From NCBI GenBank assembly GCA_903932545.1, contig CAIZGT010000142.1:1-7414 (forward strand): a DNA stretch of 7,414 bases. The letters are read 5' to 3'. A model generated the notes under the pieces. That model did not search any database and was not told where the DNA came from. It saw nothing but the letters and a program-made list of their open reading frames with translations. The stretch is from an uncultured Rhodospirillales bacterium. GTDB taxonomy: Bacteria; Pseudomonadota; Alphaproteobacteria; Acetobacterales; Acetobacteraceae. Shown here piece by piece: positions 1-6,411 of this stretch. Made by a program: the position numbers and the translations under genes. Within the stretch, counting starts at the first letter, position 1. The number at the start of each line of letters is the position of its first letter.

Positions 1-1251
1 ACCCGCTCCGCCCTGACGATGCTGGGCGTGTTCATTGGTGTGGCGGCGTTGATCGTGATGGTATCGGTGGGGCAAGGCGGCAACGAGGTGGTGCTGAAAC
101 AGATCCAAAGCCTGGGGACGAATTTGCTGGTGGTGGTGCCGGGTGCTGTGACCTCTGGCGGGCTGCGCTCAGGTGCGGGAAGTGCCTCGGTCATTACAAT
201 CGGTGATGCGCAGGCGATTAGGCGCGAGGATGCAGCGATTGGCAGTGTCAGCTACTTGATCCGACAATCAGGGCAGATTGAGAACGGCAACAAAAATTGG
301 TCCACCTCAATCCAGGGGGTAAGCCCCAACTTTCCGCCGGTGACCAACTGGCAAATCGCCGCCGGCCGCGCCATCACTGAGGATGACGACAGCCGCGCGG
401 CTTTGGTGATCGTGCTCGGCAACACTGTGGCGTATCAACTGTTTGGCGAGACTGAGAGCCCGCTGGGTCGCCTGATCCAGGCCAAGGGGGTGCCGTTGCG
501 GGTGATCGGCGTGCTCGTCGCGAAAGGGCAGACTGCATTTGGGCAGGATCAGGACGACGTTGTGATGATTCCGTTCAGCACGGGGGAGCGCAAGGTGCTT
601 GGCGTGGCGGCACCCAGTGCCCAACAAGCACCGCTAAACTGGGTTTATCCGGTGCCGCCAAATCCTTATGCACTCACGCCGCGCCTTGCAGGCTTCGTCA
701 ACCAACTGTTTCTTCAGGCCGCAAGTGCTGAGGCGGTGCAGCCCGCGATTAGGCAGGTGACGGAGACGCTGCGCCGGCGCCATCGGATCGCCCCGGGTGC
801 CACGGCGGATTTCGCGGTTCGCAACCTCAGCCAGATCGCCGAGACGGCGGCGAGCAGTGGGCGCGTGATAGCGCTGCTGCTGGCGGCGGTTGCTTCTATC
901 TCGCTGTTGGTCGGTGGCATCGGGATTATGAACATTTTGCTGGTCTCGGTGACCGAGCGGACTCGAGAGATTGGGTTGCGCATGGCGATTGGCGCGCGGA
1001 GGCTTCACGTGCTGCTGCAATTCCTGACCGAGGCGGTGCTGATGAGTGTTACGGGCGGGGTGGCTGGCATTTTGGTGGGGCTCGCGTTGTCACAAATCGT
1101 GGGGCTCGTGAGCGGCTGGCCGGTGCCAACCTCGCCGACTGCGATTGTGGGGGGCTTTCTGTTTTCAGCCGCGGTGGGGATTTTCTTCGGCTACTACCCG
1201 GCCCGCAAGGCAGCCCGCCTCGATCCGATCGAGGCGTTGCGCTATGAGTGA
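1..1251 (+). CDS. MacB/FtsX-type ABC transporter permease, 3' part (5' truncated)
   Basis: The reading frame is open from base 1, so the start lies upstream; 416 residues are visible and the family is normally about 400 or slightly more. The first visible residues (TRSALTMLGVFIGVAALIVM) match the first membrane helix of MacB-like permeases, where a short cytoplasmic N-terminus runs into R-S-x-L-T-M-L-G. A long periplasmic MacB_PCD-type domain follows (about residues 32-280). Then comes the FtsX core: helix about 283-310, the cytoplasmic coupling segment VTERTREIGLRMAIGAR that contacts the ATPase, a helix about 337-365, a last helix about 378-398, and the typical ending PARKAARLDPIEALRYE. Such permeases pair with a LolD/MacB-like ATPase and often an HlyD-type adaptor to export peptides, macrolides or lipids in a mechanotransmission cycle. 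The partner genes would be upstream, outside the window. The family call is firm; the substrate cannot be told. The next gene is convergent, so this is the last gene of its operon. Confidence 0.93.
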   Translation, partial: TRSALTMLGVFIGVAALIVMVSVGQGGNEVVLKQIQSLGTNLLVVVPGAVTSGGLRSGAGSASVITIGDAQAIRREDAAIGSVSYLIRQSGQIENGNKNWSTSIQGVSPNFPPVTNWQIAAGRAITEDDDSRAALVIVLGNTVAYQLFGETESPLGRLIQAKGVPLRVIGVLVAKGQTAFGQDQDDVVMIPFSTGERKVLGVAAPSAQQAPLNWVYPVPPNPYALTPRLAGFVNQLFLQAASAEAVQPAIRQVTETLRRRHRIAPGATADFAVRNLSQIAETAASSGRVIALLLAAVASISLLVGGIGIMNILLVSVTERTREIGLRMAIGARRLHVLLQFLTEAVLMSVTGGVAGILVGLALSQIVGLVSGWPVPTSPTAIVGGFLFSAAVGIFFGYYPARKAARLDPIEALRYE

Positions 1252-1254
1252 AGC

Positions 1255-2304
1255 TTAAAGCCCAGCCCAGGGCAGCAGCACAATCTTGCCGCCCAGCCCA
1301 CCCGCATCAATGCGCATATGGACATCGCGCGCTGCCGAGAGCGGCAAGCGGTCGATGACAACCGGATCGATGGCACCGTCTCGCAACAGGCCGAACAGCG
1401 TGGCCATATCGGCTTTGAATTGATCTGGATATGCAAGGCGGCGCTCAGTGATGCTGAACCACGCGGCGTGGCGGGCACCAAACAGCCAAGGCATCGCGCC
1501 CCAGAGTTTCAGACGGGCCAGTCCGAGTGCTGCCGATAGCATGCCTTCTCCGCCAACTGCCATGGTTTGCGAGCCATAACCAACCAGCATCCCACCCGGT
1601 GCGAGACAGGCAAATGATTGCGCGAAATGGCTACCGCCGATGGCGTCGAAGGCGGCATCGACACCCGCGCCACCGTTCCGCCCTGCCGTGAGAGTGCGCA
1701 CCGTCGTGACGAAATCACCCGCGTGGTAGTTCACCGCAGTTGCGCCAAAACGCTCAACCGCTGGGATATTTTTGGCTGAGCAAGTGCCAATCGCCTTCAG
1801 CCCAAGATGCCGCGCAAGGTCCAGAAACGCCGTGCCGACGCTGCCCGACGCGCCGATCACCAGAATTGTTGCCCCCTTCGGCAAATGGCAGATGCGAGTG
1901 AGCATCTGGAACGCGGTGAGATAGGCGAGCGGGATGCACACCGCTTTGGCGGGATCGAGCCCCTCGGGCAGCTTGACCAGGAAGCGCGTGGGACGAATGG
2001 CGTATTGGCTGTAGCCGCCGACGACACAGAGATCTGCGACCAGTTCGCCCTCACACGGCAGCGTTACACCGTCTCCGATCTTCTCAACAACGCCCACGAG
2101 TTCGTAGCCGGGCGTGAAGGGCAACGGTCCCTTGAAATCCGGGTAGCGACCACGCCGGATGAAGCTGTCGGTGAAGCCAGTGCCAGCGGCGAGCACCTTG
2201 ATCCGGACTTCACCCATGCCTGGCTCTGGTAGTGTTGAATACTCAACGAGTTCTAGAACCTCGGGACCACCGAAGCTGAAGATGCGAATGCTTTTCCAGG
2301 TCAT
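1255..2304 (-). CDS. Zinc-independent MDR-family oxidoreductase (NADPH:quinone reductase-like)
   Basis: This 349-residue protein has the length and layout of medium-chain dehydrogenase/reductase proteins of the quinone oxidoreductase branch. The N-terminal GroES-like domain (about 1-125) contains G12-GPEVLEL and the conserved TPGYELVGVVEKIG segment at 64-77. The Rossmann domain (about 126-270) has the dinucleotide-binding glycines in GASGSVGTA (151-159) and the substrate-side FDAIGG (219-224). The C-terminal part returns to the catalytic domain and ends in GGLGGKIVLLP. The Cys/His ligands of zinc alcohol dehydrogenases are absent, so a metal-free NAD(P)H-dependent reductase of quinones or conjugated carbonyls is expected in the cytosol. 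VAT-1-like or polyketide enoyl-reductase-like members are alternatives; the substrate is unknown. The ATG at 2304 gives a complete family N-terminus, although no good ribosome-binding site precedes it. It converges on the permease gene, stops 3 bp apart, and diverges from the pyruvate kinase operon. Confidence 0.9.
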   Translation of the reverse strand: MTWKSIRIFSFGGPEVLELVEYSTLPEPGMGEVRIKVLAAGTGFTDSFIRRGRYPDFKGPLPFTPGYELVGVVEKIGDGVTLPCEGELVADLCVVGGYSQYAIRPTRFLVKLPEGLDPAKAVCIPLAYLTAFQMLTRICHLPKGATILVIGASGSVGTAFLDLARHLGLKAIGTCSAKNIPAVERFGATAVNYHAGDFVTTVRTLTAGRNGGAGVDAAFDAIGGSHFAQSFACLAPGGMLVGYGSQTMAVGGEGMLSAALGLARLKLWGAMPWLFGARHAAWFSITERRLAYPDQFKADMATLFGLLRDGAIDPVVIDRLPLSAARDVHMRIDAGGLGGKIVLLPWAGL

Positions 2305-2365
2305 GGCTTGGCCAATGGGTGAGGTCGCCTTGCGCTGGGCCGTAGAAGATCACCACACCAGTTTA

Positions 2366-2385
2366 CGAAGCGTCAGCGCGCTTCG
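2366..2385. repeat. Inverted repeat 1 of the divergent intergenic region
   Basis: CGAAGCG (2366-2372) and CGCTTCG (2379-2385) are perfect 7-base arms around a 6-base loop. No T-run follows on either strand, so it is not an intrinsic terminator. It may be an operator, or an RNA stem in the leader of the minus-strand oxidoreductase gene. Confidence 0.5.
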
Positions 2386-2396
2386 GAAAGGTTCGG

Positions 2397-2423
2397 ATTT
2401 TAACCACGAATGTCGGTTGCCAA
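2397..2423 (-). promoter_or_regulatory. Possible promoter of the MDR oxidoreductase gene
   Basis: On the minus strand a TTGGCA box (2423-2418, 5 of 6 to the sigma-70 -35 consensus) is followed after 15 bases by TAAAAT (2402-2397, 5 of 6 to the -10). The spacer is shorter than the usual 16-18 bases, which weakens the call. It would give a leader of roughly 85 bases that includes the 2366-2385 inverted repeat. Confidence 0.3.
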
Positions 2424-2426
2424 TTC

Positions 2427-2447
2427 CCGATCGTCCGGGCCGATCGG
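2427..2447. promoter_or_regulatory. Inverted repeat 2, candidate operator overlapping a -10 box
   Basis: CCGATCG (2427-2433) and CGATCGG (2441-2447) are perfect 7-base arms separated by 7 bases, so the half-site centres lie 14 bases apart. The right arm runs into GATAAT (2447-2452), which would be a good -10 for the plus-strand operon. A dyad placed just upstream of a -10 box is a typical position for a repressor, or for an activator of the spacer-binding type. No convincing -35 is seen at 16-18 bases (candidate TTCCCG at 2424-2429), which fits an activator-dependent or weak promoter. The symmetry is seen; the regulatory role is inferred. Confidence 0.4.
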
Positions 2448-2452
2448 ATAAT
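2447..2452 (+). promoter_or_regulatory. Possible -10 box of the pyruvate kinase operon
   Basis: GATAAT matches the sigma-70 -10 consensus at 5 of 6 positions and lies about 100 bases before the chosen start of the first gene. The -35 region is poor. A start of transcription near 2459 would place inverted repeat 3 (2458-2476) at the very 5' end of the leader. Confidence 0.35.
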
Positions 2453-2457
2453 GCGCC

Positions 2458-2476
2458 GGGGGTAGATTCCACCCCC
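2458..2476. repeat. Inverted repeat 3 of the divergent intergenic region
   Basis: GGGGGT (2458-2463) and ACCCCC (2471-2476) are perfect 6-base arms around a 7-base loop. If transcription begins at about 2459, the RNA would start with this stem, which could stabilise the message or act in regulation. There is no T-run after it. The rest of the region, 2477-2535, shows nothing further I can name. Confidence 0.4.
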
Positions 2477-2535
2477 TGTGTACCAACGGCGCTCGCTTTA
2501 GCTTGGCCGCGCGAACCGCCGATCAAAGTATCGAT

Positions 2536-2543
2536 GAAGAGAG
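2536..2543 (+). promoter_or_regulatory. Ribosome-binding site deciding the pyruvate kinase start
   Basis: The purine stretch GAAGAGAG ends 5 bases before the ATG at 2549. The in-frame ATG at 2534 has no comparable purine tract before it. This favours 2549 over 2534, and over the far-upstream open frame that begins at 2159 inside the antisense oxidoreductase gene. Confidence 0.55.
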
Positions 2544-2548
2544 CGCCC

Positions 2549-4072
2549 ATGAACGACAGTCCATCGGGACTTTTCGAGCAGATCGACACCCTGATTGCCG
2601 ATGTCGAGGCTGAGGGCGACGCGCAAGCAGCGATTTGGGACCAGGTTGTTGATCGCCCGGTATTCCGGCCGAGTGCGCATAATCTGGCGTGCTATCTGGC
2701 GCTGCGCCATCGCGATCTGCGGCGGCTGCAACGTCCGCTGATGGCACTGGGGCTGTCGTCGCTGGGCCGCTTGGAAGGGCGCGTGATGCCAACATTGAAG
2801 GCGGTGCGCAGCGCATTGGCATCCCTGGCCGGGCATAAGCCCGTGCGGCATCCATCAACGGCCGCGTTTTTCTCTGGCGAGACCCGTCTCAAAGCCAATG
2901 CGCGCGCGATATTGGGCACGCAAGACGCGGCTTCATCGGTGGCCTTGCTGGTGACGTGCCCAAGCGAAGCAGCGGAGAGCGGCGATTTTATGCTGGCGAT
3001 GGCGCAGAAGGGCGTCGAAGCCATTCGGATCAATTGCGCCCATGACTCTGCGGCAGAGTGGGGCAAGATGATCGACAATCTGCGCAGCGCCGAGGCGATG
3101 ACAGGCCGACGGCTGAAAGTTTTCATGGATCTGGCCGGACCCAAGATTCGGACCGGCCAAGTTCGACGCCCGAGCAAAGGCCATCATCGTGCGCATACCG
3201 GCGACACGATTGCGCTGGTGGCGGTTGGAGATCTCGGCAAAGTTGACATTGCAGGACGCCATTTTGCGGTGGAATGCACGCAGCCAGAGGCTCTGCTGAT
3301 ATCACAGGCAGGCGATCGCATCTTTATCGATGATGGGCGGCTGGGTGCCACAATTGAGCGCATTGCCGAATGGGGCTTGGTTGCGCGTGTGACGACGGTG
3401 GGGCGCAAAGGGCTGTCGATCAAGACGGAAAAGGGTTTGAATTTCCCCGACCGCCATTTGGATATAGAGGCGCTGACTGAGAAAGATCGCGCCGATTTGA
3501 CGTTTGTGAGCGCGCATGCGCACGGAGTGGAGTTCTCATTCGTGCAATCCGCAGCTGATGTTGTGCAGCTGCAAAATGCGTTGGCGGTGCTGCGACCGGC
3601 GGATTGGCAGAGCTTGTCACTGATCCTGAAAATCGAGACTGCGCAGGCGGTGATCAATCTCCCGGACATCATCGTGCAGGCGGCTGGACGTCAGCCAACG
3701 GCGATTATGATCGCGCGTGGGGATTTGGCGGTTGAGATCGGCTTTGCCCGAACCGCCGAGATCCAAGAGGAAATTCTCTGGTTGGGGGAGGCGGCGGACG
3801 TGCCGGTGATCTGGGCGACGCAGGTGCTTGAGGGATTGATGAGCAAGGGCCTGCCGTCACGTGGCGAAATGACGGATGCTGCGATGGCCGCGCGGGCTGA
3901 GTGCGTGATGTTGAACAAGGGCCCCTATTTGCAGGAGACCATCGATCAACTGCGCGCGTTGATGGCGCGGATGAGCGACCATCAGCACAAAAAGACGCCA
4001 AGCCTGCGCGCATTGCGAAGTTGGGGCGACCGGGGCGCTGAAGCCGCGCCGCGTATAGGCGACGGCGCGTGA
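2549..4072 (+). CDS. Atypical pyruvate kinase with N-terminal extension and no C-terminal domain
   Basis: This 507-residue protein would convert phosphoenolpyruvate and ADP to pyruvate and ATP in the cytosol. The catalytic barrel begins near residue 130: SVALLVTCPS replaces the usual K-I-V-C-T-I-G-P strand, and AIRINCAHD (158-166) carries substrate Arg160 and Asn162. FMDLAGPKIRTG (192-203) holds Asp194. A B-domain lid follows (about 205-305, IFIDDGRLGATIE), then LKIE with Lys361 and metal ligand Glu363, IMIARGDLAVE with metal ligand Asp392, and WATQVLE with Thr424. The usual S-G-E-T-A loop is changed to LNKGPY. The C-terminal allosteric domain is absent, as only about 50 residues follow the barrel. 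Instead about 110 N-terminal residues form a predicted helical region with HNLACYLALRHRDLRRLQ and LGLSSLGRLEG, a pattern I associate with a variant group of bacterial pyruvate kinases. The K+-site serine is Ala164 and the GPEIR glutamate is Lys199. It is the first gene of a five-gene run. Activity is likely but not certain. Confidence 0.85.
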   Translation: MNDSPSGLFEQIDTLIADVEAEGDAQAAIWDQVVDRPVFRPSAHNLACYLALRHRDLRRLQRPLMALGLSSLGRLEGRVMPTLKAVRSALASLAGHKPVRHPSTAAFFSGETRLKANARAILGTQDAASSVALLVTCPSEAAESGDFMLAMAQKGVEAIRINCAHDSAAEWGKMIDNLRSAEAMTGRRLKVFMDLAGPKIRTGQVRRPSKGHHRAHTGDTIALVAVGDLGKVDIAGRHFAVECTQPEALLISQAGDRIFIDDGRLGATIERIAEWGLVARVTTVGRKGLSIKTEKGLNFPDRHLDIEALTEKDRADLTFVSAHAHGVEFSFVQSAADVVQLQNALAVLRPADWQSLSLILKIETAQAVINLPDIIVQAAGRQPTAIMIARGDLAVEIGFARTAEIQEEILWLGEAADVPVIWATQVLEGLMSKGLPSRGEMTDAAMAARAECVMLNKGPYLQETIDQLRALMARMSDHQHKKTPSLRALRSWGDRGAEAAPRIGDGA

Positions 4073-5190
4073 CAACACGGCGGACCATTTTGCTGGGCAG
4101 CGGCGCGCTGGCTTTTGCTGGAGCTGGGGGCGCTTGCCTGGCTTGGCGCGGCCTGGGTTCGTTGGGCGAATACGAAGCCGCAGTGGCCGCCGCGCGCGCG
4201 GCGCTGCGCAAATCGCCAGAGATTGGTGAGTTTATCAGGTTCGCAACGCTTGCTGCCAGTGGCCACAACACACAGCCTTGGCGGTTTCGGGTTGGCACCA
4301 ACAGCGTTGATATCTTGCCCGATTTTTCGCGGCGAACGCCGGTGGTGGACCCAGATGACCACCATCTATTGGCTAGCCTCGGCTGTGCCGTCGAAAACCT
4401 TGGGTTGGCCGCTGGCGAACGAGGGCGAGGCGGCGAAATTGATTTTGACCCCTCCAACGACGGCGCGGTGCGGCTCACCCTTGGCAGAGCTGCTGTGCGC
4501 GACGGCGCATTGTTTGGCGCCATTCCGCAGCGCCAATCCTCGCGCACCGATTACGACGGCAAGACGGTGGCGGCGGAGAAACTGCAAAAACTCACGGAAG
4601 CTGCGGCAATCCCTGGTGTGGATTTGTTTCTGATCACCGACCGGCCACAGATTGGCCGCGTGCGCGACTTGGTGATTGCAGGCAACGGCGCGCAGATGGC
4701 TGAACTTGCGTTCATCCAGGAGCTCAAGCGGTGGCTGCGTTTCAACCCCAAGCAGACGCTCGCAACCGGGGACGGGCTTTTTAGCGCATCAAGTGGCAGC
4801 CCGATGCTGCCGACTTGGATGGGGCCACGGATGTTTGACCTTGTGTTCAACGCAGGTGCTGAGAACGACAAATATGCTCGCCAGATCGCTTCGTCTCCTG
4901 GCATCGCTGTTTTTGTCGCGCAACAGGCCGACCGCGCGCATTGGGTTTTGGCGGGACGCGCCTGCCAACGCTTCGCGCTACAGGCGACGGCGCTTGGGTT
5001 GAAATGCGCGTTCATCAATCAGCCGGTCGAAGTCAGCGCGTTACGGCCTGAACTGGCGAGCCTGATCAGCGTGCCCGGCCGCCGCCCCGACTTGGTGATG
5101 CGTTTCGGCTATGGGCCGAGCCTGCCCTATTCGGCGCGGCGACCGGTTGGAGAGACGATGCTGCTGCACGACCAGCAGGCGATACGATGA
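4069..5190 (+). CDS. Tat-signal Acg/nitroreductase-family flavoprotein
   Basis: This 373-residue protein begins with TTRRTILLGSGALAFAGAGG, a twin-arginine export signal (RR at 4-5, then a hydrophobic stretch to about 27). It may stay anchored by that segment, since no clear cleavage site is seen. The mature part resembles the Acg family of FMN-binding nitroreductase-like proteins: SGHNTQPWRF (64-73) is the typical FMN-site region, RQSSRTDYDGK (155-165) the second, and the end has GRRPDLVMRFGYGPSLPYSARRPV. Two nitroreductase-like halves are expected, giving the 320-370 residue length. Folded export with cofactor is what the Tat route provides, so a periplasmic or membrane-facing redox or flavin-storing role is inferred. 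In mycobacteria Acg is thought to sequester FMN rather than reduce nitro compounds, so enzymatic activity should not be assumed. The GTG start overlaps the pyruvate kinase stop by 4 bases (GTGA), with AGG 9 bases upstream; this indicates translational coupling. Confidence 0.87.
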   Translation: MTTRRTILLGSGALAFAGAGGACLAWRGLGSLGEYEAAVAAARAALRKSPEIGEFIRFATLAASGHNTQPWRFRVGTNSVDILPDFSRRTPVVDPDDHHLLASLGCAVENLGLAAGERGRGGEIDFDPSNDGAVRLTLGRAAVRDGALFGAIPQRQSSRTDYDGKTVAAEKLQKLTEAAAIPGVDLFLITDRPQIGRVRDLVIAGNGAQMAELAFIQELKRWLRFNPKQTLATGDGLFSASSGSPMLPTWMGPRMFDLVFNAGAENDKYARQIASSPGIAVFVAQQADRAHWVLAGRACQRFALQATALGLKCAFINQPVEVSALRPELASLISVPGRRPDLVMRFGYGPSLPYSARRPVGETMLLHDQQAIR

Positions 5191-5199
5191 TAAGGGCGC

Positions 5200-5571
5200 G
5201 TGGTCCGACAAATGTTCGACAGACCAATTTCGTCAGGTTTGATCCTTACCGTGATCAAGATTTTGCATACGGTTGTGTGGGGATTTTTTGTGGCTTGGAT
5301 CATCGCGATCTGGGTTTTCGCGTGGGGTGGAAATCTGCGCGGCGCGGCGCTTGCCGTCGGTGTTGTTTCAATCGAGGTGGTGATCCTCGTGCTCAACGGC
5401 CTGCGATGCCCGCTGAACCGAATGGCCGCCCGCTACACCACGGATCATTGCGCGAATTTCGATATTTATTTGCCGCAATGGTTGGCAGGGCAGACGATGC
5501 CTATCTTCGGTGGCCTTTATGTCGGCGGTATCATGCTCACACTTGCACGCTGGGCGTTGCTGGCGCGGTGA
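5200..5571 (+). CDS. Small conserved-looking integral membrane protein, function unknown
   Basis: This 123-residue protein has about three hydrophobic segments: 12-43, 47-68 and about 100-121. Between the second and third lies a polar stretch with NGLRCPLNRMAARYT (66-80) and NFDIYLPQWLAG (86-97). I recall similar NFDIYLP-W motifs in unnamed small bacterial membrane proteins, and the R-C-P-L segment resembles DUF2784 proteins, but I cannot confirm membership. Conserved-looking polar residues next to membrane helices suggest a binding or assembly role, not a simple anchor. The GTG at 5200 follows AAGGG at 5192-5196, with a short spacing of 3 bases. The ATG at 5212 is the alternative and would shorten the protein by four residues. 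It lies 9 bases after the flavoprotein gene and 18 before the protease gene, so it is co-transcribed. Codon use matches its neighbours. Confidence 0.75.
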   Translation: MVRQMFDRPISSGLILTVIKILHTVVWGFFVAWIIAIWVFAWGGNLRGAALAVGVVSIEVVILVLNGLRCPLNRMAARYTTDHCANFDIYLPQWLAGQTMPIFGGLYVGGIMLTLARWALLAR

Positions 5572-5589
5572 TGCCCGGCGGGGCGACCC

Positions 5590-6411
5590 ATGGTGGATGA
5601 CGCTGAGATTAGCCGGACGACGGACCCACAGCCAACCGGATCGCCATTTGTGTTTTTTGGGTTGGTGTTCTGCCTGTCGATCCCGTTTTATTGGCTGGGC
5701 GCGGCAGGTGGTCAACTGCCGGTCCTGACGGCCCAACCCATCAGCGCATTGATGGCGTTCATGCCGATGACCGCGGCACTGATCCTGGTCTGTCGTGATT
5801 GCGGTATCGGCGCGGCGGCCAAGCTGCTTGCACGCGCGCTCGACTATGGCCGTGCTCGCCGCGTTTTTTGGTGCGTGGGAGCGGTTTGCCTGCTGCCGTT
5901 CATCGCCATCGTGCAATATCTGGTGCTGCACCTGATCGGCACGGCGTTGCCCAGCCCGATTTATGCGATTGGCGGGATACCGTTATTTTTGATGATGTAT
6001 TTCGCAGGCGCTGTGGGAGAGGAACTGGGCTGGCAGGGCTATGCGTTTCCGTCCCTGAGAGCCCACCACAACTCGTTGATGGCGGCTGTGTTGATCGGCG
6101 TTTTTTGGGCGCTTTGGCATATTGTCCCGTTTTTGCAGATGGGGCGTGCCGCCGGTTGGATCGTCTGGCATGGGCTGAGCATTGTTGCGTTGCGGGTTGT
6201 GATGGTTTGGCTGTTCGTGCGCACCGGCCAAAGCATTTTCGTCGCTTCGATGTTCCACATGATGATCAACCTCCCGTGGAGTGTGATTGCGAATTATGGG
6301 GCGTTCTACGATCCGCAGATCACGTTGCTGATCTTGTTGCTCCCAACCGGGTTGATGATCGCTTTTTGGCGTACTGCAGACACACCGCAAGACAGGATTT
6401 CATATGGTTGA
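5590..6411 (+). CDS. CPBP-family (CAAX protease/Abi-type) intramembrane metalloprotease homologue
   Basis: This 273-residue polytopic inner-membrane protein has about seven or eight hydrophobic segments from residue 18 onward. The three family motifs are present in order: GEELGWQGY (143-151) with the paired glutamates E144 and E145; FWALWH (172-177) with His177; and FHMMIN (222-227) with His223 and Asn227. In studied relatives the glutamates and histidines line the metal-dependent active site inside the membrane. Members process prenylated proteins, bacteriocins or anti-sigma factors, and many are of unknown substrate. The arginine of the usual EExxxR is Gln149 here; EELGW with a non-Arg residue occurs in some branches, so this does not by itself mean loss of activity. 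The ATG at 5590 follows a G-rich stretch but no clear ribosome-binding site. It overlaps the next gene by 8 bases. A substrate or partner among the neighbouring exported and membrane proteins is possible but unproven. Confidence 0.87.
   Translation: MVDDAEISRTTDPQPTGSPFVFFGLVFCLSIPFYWLGAAGGQLPVLTAQPISALMAFMPMTAALILVCRDCGIGAAAKLLARALDYGRARRVFWCVGAVCLLPFIAIVQYLVLHLIGTALPSPIYAIGGIPLFLMMYFAGAVGEELGWQGYAFPSLRAHHNSLMAAVLIGVFWALWHIVPFLQMGRAAGWIVWHGLSIVALRVVMVWLFVRTGQSIFVASMFHMMINLPWSVIANYGAFYDPQITLLILLLPTGLMIAFWRTADTPQDRISYG

Noticed and set aside
1251..1273. Terminator between the convergent permease and oxidoreductase genes
   Set aside because: Only a 4-base GCCC/GGGC pairing with no T-run is present, and most of it lies inside the oxidoreductase coding region.
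1807..2232. Open frame of 141 codons on the plus strand within the oxidoreductase gene
   Set aside because: Its translation has no recognisable fold and mirrors the strongly supported minus-strand MDR gene.
2366..2385. Inverted repeat 1 as an intrinsic terminator
   Set aside because: The stem is followed by GAAAGG on the plus strand and by TAAACTGG on the minus strand, not by a T-tract.
2159..2548. Upstream extension of the pyruvate kinase reading frame to an ATG at 2159
   Set aside because: It would run antisense through the start of the oxidoreductase gene and through the intergenic repeats, its translation is not family-like, and a ribosome-binding site supports the start at 2549.
3705..4547. 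Long antisense open frame of 280 codons across the pyruvate kinase and flavoprotein genes
   Set aside because: It is biased to Ser, Arg, Pro and Ala as expected for the mirror of GC-rich codons, shows no domain, and spans two well-supported genes on the other strand.
5187..5600. Alternative 137-codon frame starting with the ATG that overlaps the flavoprotein stop
   Set aside because: Despite the attractive overlap, its translation is arginine-, glycine- and cysteine-rich without pattern. The frame starting at 5200 encodes a coherent membrane protein over the same stretch.
5368..5931. Antisense open frame of 187 codons across the small membrane protein and protease genes
   Set aside because: It is rich in Gln, His and Arg, the usual mirror of hydrophobic membrane-protein codons, and has no start context or family pattern.
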